A stretch of 64,000 nucleotides of DNA from Pedobacter glucosidilyticus DSM 23534 (GTDB lineage Bacteria; Bacteroidota; Bacteroidia; Sphingobacteriales; Sphingobacteriaceae), in contig NZ_KE384313.1 in assembly GCF_000425145.1 (NCBI RefSeq), positions 124,001 to 188,000 of the forward strand, in the 5' to 3' direction. The notes beneath the pieces are model-generated. The model searched no databases. It saw nothing but the letters and a program-made list of their open reading frames with translations, and was not told where the DNA came from. Below are positions 45,549-53,676 of this stretch, piece by piece. The first letter of the stretch is position 1. Every line of letters starts with the position of its first letter. The translations under genes were made by a program, and so were the position numbers.

Positions 45549-46424
45549 ATGTTAAAATCAATGACTGGTTACGGATCGGCAACTAAAGATCTGGACAGCG
45601 GAAAATACACCGTAGAAATTAAGTCTCTCAATAGTAAGTTCCTAGAGCTTAACCTGAAACTCCCTAAAGCCTATTCTGAAAAAGAATTTTTCCTAAGAAA
45701 TGAGTGCAATAAGCAAATAGAAAGAGGTAAAGTAATGCTTTCTATCAATATAGAAAGTAATAATACTGGCGCTAAAGCAGCTACCATCAACCAAGATTTA
45801 TTGAAATATTATTATCAAGAACTTAAAAATACCGCTTTAGAACTAGGTGAAAATACCGATAACTTATTAAGCCTAGCTATTAACTTACCCGAAGTGGTAA
45901 AATATGATGAGAATGCTGTTTCTGAAGAAGAATGGAACCAGGTTTTAGCCACTTTTAATATGGCTCTAGAGAATTTCAAAAAATTTAGAGCAGACGAAGG
46001 TGAAGTTTTAGAAAAAGATTTGATTTTACGTATCGAAAATATTTTAACGCTTTTACAAAAAGTTGAGGTGGATGAACCTAACCGCGTACCCGTTTTTAAA
46101 GAAAGATTAAACACTTATTTAGCAGATGCGGTTGGTAAAGAAAACATCGATAACAACAGGTTAGAGCAAGAAATCATCTATTATATAGATAAGTTTGACA
46201 TCACAGAAGAAAAAGTAAGATTAAGAAGCCACTGCGATTATTTTATCAAAACTTTAAAAGATAAAGATGCTAATGGTAAAAAATTAGGTTTTATCTCGCA
46301 AGAAATAGGCAGAGAAATTAATACCATGGGCTCTAAAGCTAATGATGCTAATATCCAAAGAAACGTGGTGAGCATGAAAGAAGAATTAGAGAAAATTAAA
46401 GAACAACTGTTAAACGTATTATAA
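45549..46424 (+). CDS. YicC/YloC family endoribonuclease
   Basis: 291 residues from ATG at 45549 (MLKSMTGYGSA, the family N-terminus). The N-terminal domain has TVEIKSLNSKFLELNLKLP; the C-terminal DUF1732 domain contains NRLEQEIIYYIDKFDITEE, RLRSHCDYFIKTL and KLGFISQEIGREINTMGSKAND, which carries the acidic residues of this RNase family. E. coli YicC is an endoribonuclease involved in RNA turnover. It is first in a run with gmk and nadD. Confidence 0.93.
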   Translation: MLKSMTGYGSATKDLDSGKYTVEIKSLNSKFLELNLKLPKAYSEKEFFLRNECNKQIERGKVMLSINIESNNTGAKAATINQDLLKYYYQELKNTALELGENTDNLLSLAINLPEVVKYDENAVSEEEWNQVLATFNMALENFKKFRADEGEVLEKDLILRIENILTLLQKVEVDEPNRVPVFKERLNTYLADAVGKENIDNNRLEQEIIYYIDKFDITEEKVRLRSHCDYFIKTLKDKDANGKKLGFISQEIGREINTMGSKANDANIQRNVVSMKEELEKIKEQLLNVL

Positions 46425-46490
46425 GGCACAAAGCTTTAAGCTTAAGGCACAAAGCTTTAAGCATTTAGCTTTAAGCATTTAGCTTAAAAA
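46422..46490 (+). repeat. Tandem AAGCTTTAAGC-type repeats between yicC and gmk
   Basis: A 20-bp unit starting TAAGGCACAAAGC and ending TTTAAGC occurs twice, exactly, at 46422-46441 and 46443-46462 (21 bp period), followed by two ATTTAGCTT-type partial units up to the gmk start at 46491. The units are rich in AGCTT palindromes. They fill the whole yicC-gmk gap including the place where a ribosome-binding site would stand. Confidence 0.85.
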
Positions 46491-47063
46491 ATGAAACAAG
46501 GCAAACTCATTATATTTTCGGCACCATCTGGAGCAGGTAAAACCACTATCGTTCATCATTTACTGAATAAATTTCCGGATAAAATTTCCTTTTCTATATC
46601 GGCAACTACCCGGCAATTAAGAGGCGATGAGGTAAATAATAGAGATTATTATTTCATCAGTAATGAAGAGTTTTTACACCGTGTGGCTAAGCATGAGTTT
46701 GTAGAATTTGAAGAGGTATATACCGGAACTTTTTATGGCACTTTAAAAAGCGAAATCCAAAGAATTTGGGATGAGGATAAGCATGTAATTTTTGATATTG
46801 ATGTTGAAGGTGGTTTAAGATTAAAGAAAAAGTTTGGTGATGATGCTTTAGCTATTTTTGTACAGCCACCATCTTTAGAAGTTTTAATAGAAAGATTAAC
46901 GGGCAGAGGTACAGACTCTGAAGAAAAACTTGCAGAACGTATAAAGAAAGCAGAAAAAGAGCTTGACTACGCCTCTAAATTTGATGTGATTCTAAAAAAT
47001 CACGACTTAGATACTGCTTGTAAAGAAGCAGAAGAGTTAATTGCTAACTTTATAAACAGTTAA
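46491..47063 (+). CDS. gmk: Guanylate kinase
   Basis: 190 residues. Phosphorylates GMP to GDP with ATP. P-loop SAPSGAGKTTI at residues ~8-18, the GMP-binding SATTRQLRGDEVNNRDYYFIS segment, and the lid RLTGRGTDSEEKLAERI. Follows yicC in most Bacteroidota; nadD comes 7 bp later. Confidence 0.97.
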   Translation: MKQGKLIIFSAPSGAGKTTIVHHLLNKFPDKISFSISATTRQLRGDEVNNRDYYFISNEEFLHRVAKHEFVEFEEVYTGTFYGTLKSEIQRIWDEDKHVIFDIDVEGGLRLKKKFGDDALAIFVQPPSLEVLIERLTGRGTDSEEKLAERIKKAEKELDYASKFDVILKNHDLDTACKEAEELIANFINS

Positions 47064-47070
47064 ATTAACA

Positions 47071-47643
47071 ATGAAAATTGGTTTATTTTTTGGCTCTTAT
47101 AACCCTATCCATACCGGGCATTTGGTTATCGCCAATTATATGGCCAACCATACCTCTTTAGATAAAGTTTGGCTAGTAGTTTCTCCTCATAATCCTTTAA
47201 AAGATAAAAAAGACCTTATTCAGGTTTATGATAGGCTTGAGATGGCTAAAATAGCTACCGAAAAAAGCGAGAACATCAGCGTAAGCGATATTGAACTTAA
47301 ACTACCGCAACCATCTTATACCATAGATACGCTCACGCATTTAAAAGACCTTTACCCAGAACATGATTTTGTGTTGATTATGGGTGCAGATAATCTGAAA
47401 AGCCTTAAGAAATGGAAAAATTATGAGCTTATTCTTAGAGATTATCATATTTATGTTTATCCAAGACCGGGTTATGTTGATGAAGAATTTAGCTATCATC
47501 CATCAGTAACCACTACCCAAACTCCTTTAATGGAAATCTCCTCTACTTTTATTAGAAAAGCCATTAAAGAGCATAAAAATGTACAGTATTTCTTACCAGA
47601 AGAAGTATTAGAGTTTATAGAGAGTAAAAGTTTATATAAATAA
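47071..47643 (+). CDS. nadD: Nicotinate-nucleotide adenylyltransferase
   Basis: 190 residues. Makes nicotinic acid adenine dinucleotide from nicotinate mononucleotide and ATP. Nucleotidyltransferase motif GSYNPIHTGHLVIA near the N-terminus and the SSTFIRKAI motif near the C-terminus are both intact; MGADNLKSLKKW is the middle landmark. 7 bp after gmk. The following toxin-antitoxin pair begins 38 bp later. Confidence 0.96.
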   Translation: MKIGLFFGSYNPIHTGHLVIANYMANHTSLDKVWLVVSPHNPLKDKKDLIQVYDRLEMAKIATEKSENISVSDIELKLPQPSYTIDTLTHLKDLYPEHDFVLIMGADNLKSLKKWKNYELILRDYHIYVYPRPGYVDEEFSYHPSVTTTQTPLMEISSTFIRKAIKEHKNVQYFLPEEVLEFIESKSLYK

Positions 47644-47681
47644 TCTACCCCTGTTATGAAAGATTATTTTTATATTTAATT

Positions 47682-47879
47682 ATGGAAATAACAAAAGATG
47701 CTATGCAGCATATTGTTAATCATATGCTACCTAAAACAGATGTTGCCATTGTTATTGATAAAATATTGTTAATGGCTAAGTTAGATAATGCTTTCCAAGA
47801 ACTTGAAGAAGGAAAAGGTATATCTGATGAAAAACTAGAAGAAGAAATGAATGAATGGTTCAAAGAAAACTACGATTAA
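47682..47879 (+). CDS. Putative antitoxin partner of the second ParE/RelE-like toxin
   Basis: 65 residues, acidic (ELEEGKGISDEKLEEEMNEWFKENYD at the C-terminus). It overlaps the next gene by 25 bp. The C-terminal acidic helix fits a toxin-wrapping antitoxin tail; the N-terminus has no clear DNA-binding motif. Called by gene order, size and overlap. Confidence 0.7.
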   Translation: MEITKDAMQHIVNHMLPKTDVAIVIDKILLMAKLDNAFQELEEGKGISDEKLEEEMNEWFKENYD

Positions 47880-48172
47880 AAATTCTACCAACTGCTATTT
47901 CGGATCTTAAAGAAATAGCTTCATACATCGCCATCAATTCTCCAAAATATGCTAAAATTGAAGTCGACCGTATCATTGCCTTTCTTAGAAAAATTCCAAC
48001 TCATCCACTAAAAGGAAAGAGTTTTTTCTATAAAAATATAGAAGCTCATCAGCTTATATTTAAGCATTATCTAATTGTTTATAAAATTGATGATGGTTTT
48101 ATTGTAATACTTACCATTCATCATTCTGCAAGATTAATTTCTAATCATCCAAATCTTGATGACAATGCTTAA
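47855..48172 (+). CDS. ParE/RelE-superfamily toxin
   Basis: 105 residues. Family order is visible: LRLKILPTAISDLKEIASYIAINSPKYA (N-terminal strand and helical hairpin), LKGKSF turn, the QLIFKHYLIVYKIDDG strands and the ILTIHHSARLI strand. It lies between nadD and miaE with the antitoxin gene overlapping its start, and miaE begins 25 bp after its stop. Target (mRNA or gyrase) not decided by sequence. Confidence 0.82.
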   Translation: MVQRKLRLKILPTAISDLKEIASYIAINSPKYAKIEVDRIIAFLRKIPTHPLKGKSFFYKNIEAHQLIFKHYLIVYKIDDGFIVILTIHHSARLISNHPNLDDNA

Positions 48173-48197
48173 ATTTACAGCTTAAGTCATAAAAACC

Positions 48198-48791
48198 ATG
48201 TTTAAATTACAATTACCAACAGACCCATTTTGGGTAAAAAATGTGGTAGAAAGTAATATCGAAGAAATTCTAACAGACCACGCCTATTGCGAACAAAAGG
48301 CAGCTACCAACGCCATAACCCTCATTATCCAAAACCCAAATGTGCCAGAATTGGTACAAGAAATGGCAGAATTGGTGAAAGAAGAAATGGACCATTTTAA
48401 GCGTGTGCATGATATCATCATTAAAAGAGGTTATACTTTTGGCAAAGAGCGTAAAGACAATTACGTTAACGAGCTTATGAAATTCTTGAAAAAGGGAGGA
48501 GGCGAAAACCAAAGAACAGAAAACATGGTTGACCGTCTTCTGCTTGCCGCGATGATAGAAGCTAGAAGCTGCGAACGCTTTAAAGTGCTATCAGAACATG
48601 TTGCAGACAAAGAGCTAGCGGCTTTTTATCATGAGTTGATGATTTCTGAAGCTACACACTATACGCTTTTCATCGGTCTAGCCAGAAAATACGGAGATGG
48701 TATTGATGTAGATAAACGCTGGCAAGAATGGTTAGATTACGAGGGCGTTATCATCAGAAGCTACGGAAAAAGCGAAACCATACATGGTTAA
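48198..48791 (+). CDS. miaE: tRNA 2-methylthio-N6-isopentenyladenosine hydroxylase MiaE
   Basis: 197 residues of the ferritin-like diiron fold. MiaE hydroxylates the isopentenyl group of ms2i6A37 in tRNA using oxygen. Iron ligands appear as ExxH/ExxxE patterns: EEMDHFKRVH, EARSCERF and EATHYTLF. The usual length is about 200-260 residues. It follows the toxin gene by 25 bp and precedes a Gfo/Idh/MocA gene by 11 bp. Confidence 0.92.
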   Translation: MFKLQLPTDPFWVKNVVESNIEEILTDHAYCEQKAATNAITLIIQNPNVPELVQEMAELVKEEMDHFKRVHDIIIKRGYTFGKERKDNYVNELMKFLKKGGGENQRTENMVDRLLLAAMIEARSCERFKVLSEHVADKELAAFYHELMISEATHYTLFIGLARKYGDGIDVDKRWQEWLDYEGVIIRSYGKSETIHG

Positions 48792-48802
48792 CATCCTAAA
48801 AA

Positions 48803-49801
48803 ATGAAAAAAATTAAATGGGGAATTTTAAGTACGGCAAAAATTGCTACCGATAGGGTTTTACCCGCACTTGTAGACTGCAAGTTTACACAAGTTGATGC
48901 AATTTGCTCTAGAGATTTAGCACAAGCACAAAAAGTAGCTCGTCTTTTAAATATTGAAAAAGCGTATGGCAGCTATGAAGAGCTATTAAATGATAAAGAT
49001 ATTGATGCTATTTACATCCCTTTACCCAATCATTTACATGTAGAATGGAGCATAAAATGCTTAGCAGCGGGCAAACATGTTTTGTGCGAAAAACCCATCG
49101 GATTATCGAGTAAAGAAGCCCAAATTCTTTTAGAAGCTGCTAAGAAATATCCTCATCTAAAAATCATGGAAGGCTTTATGTATAGGTTTCATCCGCAATG
49201 GATACATGCAAAAGAGCTGGTAAACCAAAAGTGGATAGGCAATTTGAAAGTTATCCAATCTTTTTTCTCTTATTATAATGTAGACCCACAGAACATTCGC
49301 AATCAAGCAGAAATTGGTGGTGGTGGGCTAATGGATATCGGCTGTTATTGTATCTCGCTTTCACGATTTTTATTTGATGCAGAGCCTTTACAGGTTGTAG
49401 CTGCCATAAATTACGACCCTGTACTAAAAACCGATGTCATATCAACCGGAATAATGCAATTTGAAAACGGAGTGTCAAGTTTTACTTGTTCTACCCAATT
49501 GGTACCCTACCAAAGGGTAAATATCATTGGGGATTTAGGTCGCATAGAAATAGAAATTCCTTTTAATGCCAAACCTTTAAAACCCGCTAAAATAAGCCTT
49601 TTTAAGGCAGATGAACAAAAAGACATTTTCTTTGACATCACCAACCAATATGCTTTACAGTTTGATGCTTTTTCTAAAGCCATTTTAGAAGATAAAAATG
49701 TATCAACGCCTTTAGAAGATGCGGTAAATAACATGAAAGTAATAGAAGCTATGTTTGCTAGTGATAAAGATAAATGTTGGAAAAATATGAATAAAGCGTA
49801 A
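48803..49801 (+). CDS. Cytosolic Gfo/Idh/MocA family oxidoreductase
   Basis: 332 residues, no signal peptide, unlike the two exported paralogues at 7061-9660. Rossmann start KIKWGILSTAKIATDRVLPAL, the NADP loop region AICSRDLAQAQKVA, the family lysine in CEKPIG, and GGGGLMDIGCYCIS with the usual His/Asp region. Probably NAD(P)-dependent sugar or dihydrodiol dehydrogenase; substrate unknown. End of the yicC-gmk-nadD-TA-miaE run. Confidence 0.85.
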   Translation: MKKIKWGILSTAKIATDRVLPALVDCKFTQVDAICSRDLAQAQKVARLLNIEKAYGSYEELLNDKDIDAIYIPLPNHLHVEWSIKCLAAGKHVLCEKPIGLSSKEAQILLEAAKKYPHLKIMEGFMYRFHPQWIHAKELVNQKWIGNLKVIQSFFSYYNVDPQNIRNQAEIGGGGLMDIGCYCISLSRFLFDAEPLQVVAAINYDPVLKTDVISTGIMQFENGVSSFTCSTQLVPYQRVNIIGDLGRIEIEIPFNAKPLKPAKISLFKADEQKDIFFDITNQYALQFDAFSKAILEDKNVSTPLEDAVNNMKVIEAMFASDKDKCWKNMNKA

Positions 49802-50342
49802 GAAATGGCAACCTGTTTTCATGATGAATCAAGTATGATAACTCATACACCTTAAGAATTATCAATCACCATGTTACGTTCCAAATAGATATAAATTTCC
49901 TGTAATTTTGAGCTCAAAAAGCTAGAATATCTCCTGATTTATCAGTTTTTTATTAATCACTTAAGAAAAAATAAATATCTGATTTTTCAAAGTACTGATT
50001 ATCAAACACATTATTTTTTAACTTTTTAGTGAAGATTTAACAAGTCTTATATATAATTTATATATTCAAACAAAAATTTAACGCCTCACTTTATTAGCTT
50101 TAGTAAATTCGTTTAATATTGAATAAAATTCAATTATTGAACTTAATTTGTGCTACAATTATAGTGTTATCACTCAAACCAACTGTATTTATTGATTTGA
50201 TTACTGATATTTTAAACTTACCATATAACATCAGAACTATAAGATTAACGTAGGATTAACGTAAGATAAACGTAGGATAAACGTAAGAGCAGACTATCTT
50301 ACCTATCTTCTCTTATTAAAGAATCCTATTAATCCATTGCCC
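49802..50342. other. AT-rich tail-to-tail gap holding an 11-bp tandem repeat
   Basis: 541 bp between convergent genes. No ORF longer than a few dozen codons looks coding, and no RNA gene or clear terminator was found. The only distinct structure is the 4 x 11 bp tandem repeat listed separately at 50241-50284. Confidence 0.55.
50241..50284 (+). repeat. Four tandem 11-bp repeats (AAGATTAACGT type)
   Basis: AAGATTAACGT, AGGATTAACGT, AAGATAAACGT and AGGATAAACGT follow one another directly at 50241-50284. Differences are two alternating positions only. The 11 bp period is close to one helical turn, so the core GATWAACGT recurs on one DNA face. Confidence 0.85.
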
Positions 50343-51371
50343 TTAAGCACCAAAACTATTTATTTCTTCATGGTTGATTTTCATACCCAAAACATTCTTA
50401 AGGTAATTATCTATCACCTCAACATCAATGGTGTCGTGTATTAGGCCTAAATATAAATCTGGCCTTACAATAAAGGTCCGCTTTGTATCAGGCTTTATGC
50501 CCATAAATTCAAATAAGGGGTTGTTTTTCTCACTCGGTGGTAAATAATAAAGTTTTACCGGATAATTTAACTGCATCCACCGGGAAACAGTAAATAAATT
50601 TGGCTGTGATAAATAACCGAAAAGGATAACCGAAAAATACTGATAATTCGTCCACTGATGTAGTTGGATCTCTACCTGAGCTTTTTCATCATAAAAATTA
50701 AAATTAGGAAAAAGTTCCCCGGCCTCTAGACTCCTATCTTGACTTAAATGAAGGTTTATTTTTGCGTCTATCAACTGATAAGCTTTTGCCTTAGGCGGAT
50801 GTATTTTATCTAATAATCTTTTAAAAAGTGGCTGTTTGTAGGCTTTTAAATTCCACTGCTCTTGCAATAAAGCTTTTTCATGTACTTCGGTTACAAGTGT
50901 TCTCTGCTTTAAAGTTTTATTTAATACCCCACTAATTCGCCAGCCTAACAATAAGATACTCCTAAAACTTAAATCAAGGTTGTTATTTAAAAGCAAAGCC
51001 TGTGCATGGTAAATAAAAGCATCATCTTTAGCTTTATTTTGGGAGTATATTGCTGGCAGCAAGTTTTTTTCTATTTCCTTTTCAGATGATTTCCAAACAA
51101 CGGGGCATACCCTACTTGCCAATAGCTTTAAGCTTTGTTCTAAAAAGCTTGGAACCGTAATAAGCTCAGCGTTATTTTTTATCTGATAACCAAATTGCGC
51201 TAAAAAGTGCCCTATATAGTTATCAAAAACCAAGTTTTCCGGAAAATCATCAGGCTTCTCTTGCTCTGCCCATATACAAACCGATACACCATTATAACTT
51301 AAAGCGGTTGCCAAAAACAAAGCTGGTAAATTAATGCCGTAAATGCTTACATCGGTGTCGGGTTTCAACAT
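50343..51371 (-). CDS. Degenerate FAD-monooxygenase-like protein
   Basis: 342 residues, shorter than group A flavoprotein monooxygenases (about 400-600). The N-terminal VSIYGINLPALFLATALSYNGVSVCIW follows the Rossmann pattern of FAD-binding but has Asn/Leu/Ala where the dinucleotide GxGxxG should be. The FHYHAQALLLNNNLDLSFRSILLLGWRI-like segment (near residues 121-145) matches the helix that in those enzymes follows the GD motif, while that motif is absent. The last ~120 residues, with ELFPNFNFYD and TFIVRPDLYLGLI, resemble the thioredoxin-like C-terminal domain of phenol-hydroxylase-type enzymes. Probably a non-catalytic or altered relative. Its ATG overlaps the stop of the RsmI paralogue (TAATG). 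Confidence 0.55.
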   Translation of the reverse strand: MLKPDTDVSIYGINLPALFLATALSYNGVSVCIWAEQEKPDDFPENLVFDNYIGHFLAQFGYQIKNNAELITVPSFLEQSLKLLASRVCPVVWKSSEKEIEKNLLPAIYSQNKAKDDAFIYHAQALLLNNNLDLSFRSILLLGWRISGVLNKTLKQRTLVTEVHEKALLQEQWNLKAYKQPLFKRLLDKIHPPKAKAYQLIDAKINLHLSQDRSLEAGELFPNFNFYDEKAQVEIQLHQWTNYQYFSVILFGYLSQPNLFTVSRWMQLNYPVKLYYLPPSEKNNPLFEFMGIKPDTKRTFIVRPDLYLGLIHDTIDVEVIDNYLKNVLGMKINHEEINSFGA

Positions 51372-52084
51372 TATTTGCTTCTGTATAATAAAAATATGGT
51401 AGGCTTTTTATGTAAATCAGGTGCCTCTTTCCGCCAATCGCCAATAGATTTGGTCTTTACAAACTCATCCTCAGCAGTTAAATTACTTGCTATACATAAC
51501 AATGTATCTGGCCTACATGTTCTTAAAATCTCTTCTAACATGGGGTTATTTCTAAAAGGCGTTTCAATAAAAAGCTGTGTTTGTTTAAAACGCTCTGCAA
51601 AGCCTTCCAAATCTTTAATCTTTTTAGCTCTGGCCATTTTATCAATAGGTAAATATCCTTGGAAAGCAAAACTTTGTCCGTTAAAGCCTGATGCCATCAG
51701 GGCTAATAATAAAGAGCTTGGGCCTACCAAGGGTACAACGTTTATATTTCTTTTATGCGCTTCGGCAATAATTTCTGCCCCAGGGTCTGCAATACCTGGG
51801 CAACCAGCTTCACTCATTAAACCTACATTTTTACCTTGTTCTAAACCTTTGAAATAAGGTTTTAAGCTGCCTTCACGGTTATGTTTTCCGTAATCATGAA
51901 TAATTAAATCACTCTGTGGCGTTTTCAAGCCCGCTTCTTTCAAACATCTTCTCGCTGTTTTTTCATTTTCTACGATATATTCATCAATAGCATTTATGGT
52001 ATCAACCAAAAAAGGTGTTAAAGACTTTGCAACAGCATTTTCTGCCATTACAACCGGAATAAGATATAAGGTACCTTTTGTCAT
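51371..52084 (-). CDS. RsmI-like tetrapyrrole-methylase family protein (paralogue of RsmI)
   Basis: 237 residues. Has the same fold as the RsmI at 1575-2282: GTLYLIPVVMAENA instead of LVPTPIGNLDD, ENEKTARRCLKEAG, VGLMSEAGCPGIADPGAEII in the SAM pocket and VVPLVGPSSLLLALMASG. Substrate-side residues differ from true RsmI, so another methylation target is likely; it is commonly annotated just as SAM-dependent methyltransferase in Bacteroidota. Translationally coupled with the flavoprotein-like gene downstream. Confidence 0.85.
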   Translation of the reverse strand: MTKGTLYLIPVVMAENAVAKSLTPFLVDTINAIDEYIVENEKTARRCLKEAGLKTPQSDLIIHDYGKHNREGSLKPYFKGLEQGKNVGLMSEAGCPGIADPGAEIIAEAHKRNINVVPLVGPSSLLLALMASGFNGQSFAFQGYLPIDKMARAKKIKDLEGFAERFKQTQLFIETPFRNNPMLEEILRTCRPDTLLCIASNLTAEDEFVKTKSIGDWRKEAPDLHKKPTIFLLYRSK

Positions 52085-52319
52085 ACCACAAATTACGTGA
52101 TTTTACCAAAGGAAATAAGTAATAAAAAAATCTAATTTTCTTGACACCTTTTCATTCCTCTATTCGTCTTACTATTAAAGCGGTTGTTTAGTAACCGTTA
52201 AATAACCAAATTATTTATAAATATCTGAAGCTTGTCAAATTATCAAGACTCTTGTATAAAAAGCTTTATAGATAACGTTTTATAAATAGTTCCGTAAAAA
52301 ATGGAAAGGAAAATGTACC

Positions 52320-53585
52320 ATGAACAGATTAAAAAAATCTTTATCAGTTTTGGGGATAAGCATCTTATTCCTAATCGTAAATGCTAACACCAGCCAAGCA
52401 CAAAGTAGAAGTGTTAGTTTACAAACCTTTTATGATGAGCTTTCTTATCATGGAGATTGGATAAATAACCAAGAATATGGCTACGTTTGGCGACCAAATG
52501 TTGGTAACGATTTCAGACCTTATTATACCAATGGAAGATGGGTAATGACAGAATATGGCAATACCTGGGTTTCTGATTATGAATGGGGTTGGGCCCCTTT
52601 CCATTATGGACGTTGGTTTTACGATAGCTATGACGGATGGATTTGGTTACCCGATACAGAATGGGGACCAGCCTGGGTAGAATGGAGAACAGGTGGCGGA
52701 TATTATGGATGGGCACCCCTTGGACCAAGAATATCTGTTAATATCAATATTGGCAGAAGATATTATCCAGACCACTATTGGGTTTTTATACCTCAAAGAT
52801 GTATTTATTACCCTTCATATTATAGATACTGGGAACCAAGAAGAAACGTAGTTATTATCAGGAATACAACCATTATAAATAATGTTTATGTAAACAGAAA
52901 TGTTAGGTATAACAGCGGCCCCAGAGTTGAGGATGTAAGAAGAGCTACCAGACAAAATGTTACCGTGTATAAAATTAATGACAGTAACAGACCAGGCTCT
53001 GCAAGAGTAGAAAGAGGTACAGTAAATGTTTATCGCCCTCAGGTAGAAACAAGAAAAGATGCTGCACCAAGAGCTATTGCTAATAACACCTCAAGACCAT
53101 CAAGAACAGAAATAGGCACAAGACCTTCTTCTAATGATAATAGGGTTGCGGATAGAAATGAAAACAATGCCAGACCAGAACGGTTAGAAAGACCTAGCTC
53201 TCCTGCCAGACCAGAAACAAATAACTCAACACCCTCTAGACCGGATTATAATAGCAGACCAGAGCGTGTAGAAAGACCTAGTTCTTCTGATAGGCCAGAA
53301 ACAAGTAATTCCGCACCTTCCAGACCGGATTACAATAGCAGACCAGAACGGGTAGAAAGAGAAAGACCCTCTTCTACACCAACAGAAAGCAGAAGTTATC
53401 CTTCTGGGGATAATAGTAGAAGATCTTCTGGTTCAGAAAGAACTCCATCTGCTCCTCAAAGAGTAGAAAGACCATCTGCGCCACGTTCTTCTCCTTCAAG
53501 ACCATCAAGTGGCAGTACTGAGAGAGGAAATAGCAGTAGAAGTAGTTCAGAAAACAGCTCAAGATCTGGAAGACCAAGTAGGTAA
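52320..53585 (+). CDS. Secreted DUF6600-type protein with Arg/Pro/Ser repeat tail
   Basis: 421 residues, signal peptide to about residue 27 (TSQAQ). Residues ~35-175 are rich in Trp, Tyr and Gly (YHGDWINNQEYGYVWRP, GWAPFHYGRW, WLPDTEWGPAWVEWR), the DUF6600 pattern. The C-terminal half is low complexity: a 28-residue unit starting RPERLERPSS and ending RPDYNS occurs twice and a third time in part (nucleotides 53172-53375). The tail is strongly basic. Function unknown; cell-envelope or surface location is likely from the signal. Confidence 0.8.
   Translation: MNRLKKSLSVLGISILFLIVNANTSQAQSRSVSLQTFYDELSYHGDWINNQEYGYVWRPNVGNDFRPYYTNGRWVMTEYGNTWVSDYEWGWAPFHYGRWFYDSYDGWIWLPDTEWGPAWVEWRTGGGYYGWAPLGPRISVNINIGRRYYPDHYWVFIPQRCIYYPSYYRYWEPRRNVVIIRNTTIINNVYVNRNVRYNSGPRVEDVRRATRQNVTVYKINDSNRPGSARVERGTVNVYRPQVETRKDAAPRAIANNTSRPSRTEIGTRPSSNDNRVADRNENNARPERLERPSSPARPETNNSTPSRPDYNSRPERVERPSSSDRPETSNSAPSRPDYNSRPERVERERPSSTPTESRSYPSGDNSRRSSGSERTPSAPQRVERPSAPRSSPSRPSSGSTERGNSSRSSSENSSRSGRPSR
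53172..53375 (+). repeat. 84-bp coding tandem repeat in the DUF6600 gene
   Basis: Units begin at 53172 and 53256 (84 bp apart, 28 codons), with a partial third unit from 53340. They encode Arg-Pro-Glu-Arg and Arg-Pro-Asp-Tyr-Asn-Ser blocks. Length variation between strains is likely at such repeats. Confidence 0.85.
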
Positions 53586-53604
53586 ATACCTTATAATTTT
53601 ATAG

Positions 53605-53636
53605 AATGGCTGTCTTTTTTAAAAAAGACAGCCATT
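53605..53636. terminator. Terminator after the DUF6600 gene
   Basis: A 32-bp perfect palindrome: AATGGCTGTCTTTTTT and its reverse complement side by side, followed by a T run. Because the arms meet without a spacer, the loop must come from the A/T centre. Confidence 0.85.
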
Positions 53637-53676
53637 TTTTTATGGCATCATTACAGTATTTATTATCTTTCGGGAT

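Noticed and set aside
50241-50284. CRISPR array or plasmid iterons
   Set aside because: Units are 11 bp without spacers and no cas or rep gene is present.
51375-51857. 160-codon plus-strand ORF opposite the RsmI paralogue
   Set aside because: Antisense shadow; the minus-strand frame has clear methylase motifs.
53172-53375. CRISPR-like repeat
   Set aside because: The repeats are in frame within a coding region and have no spacers.
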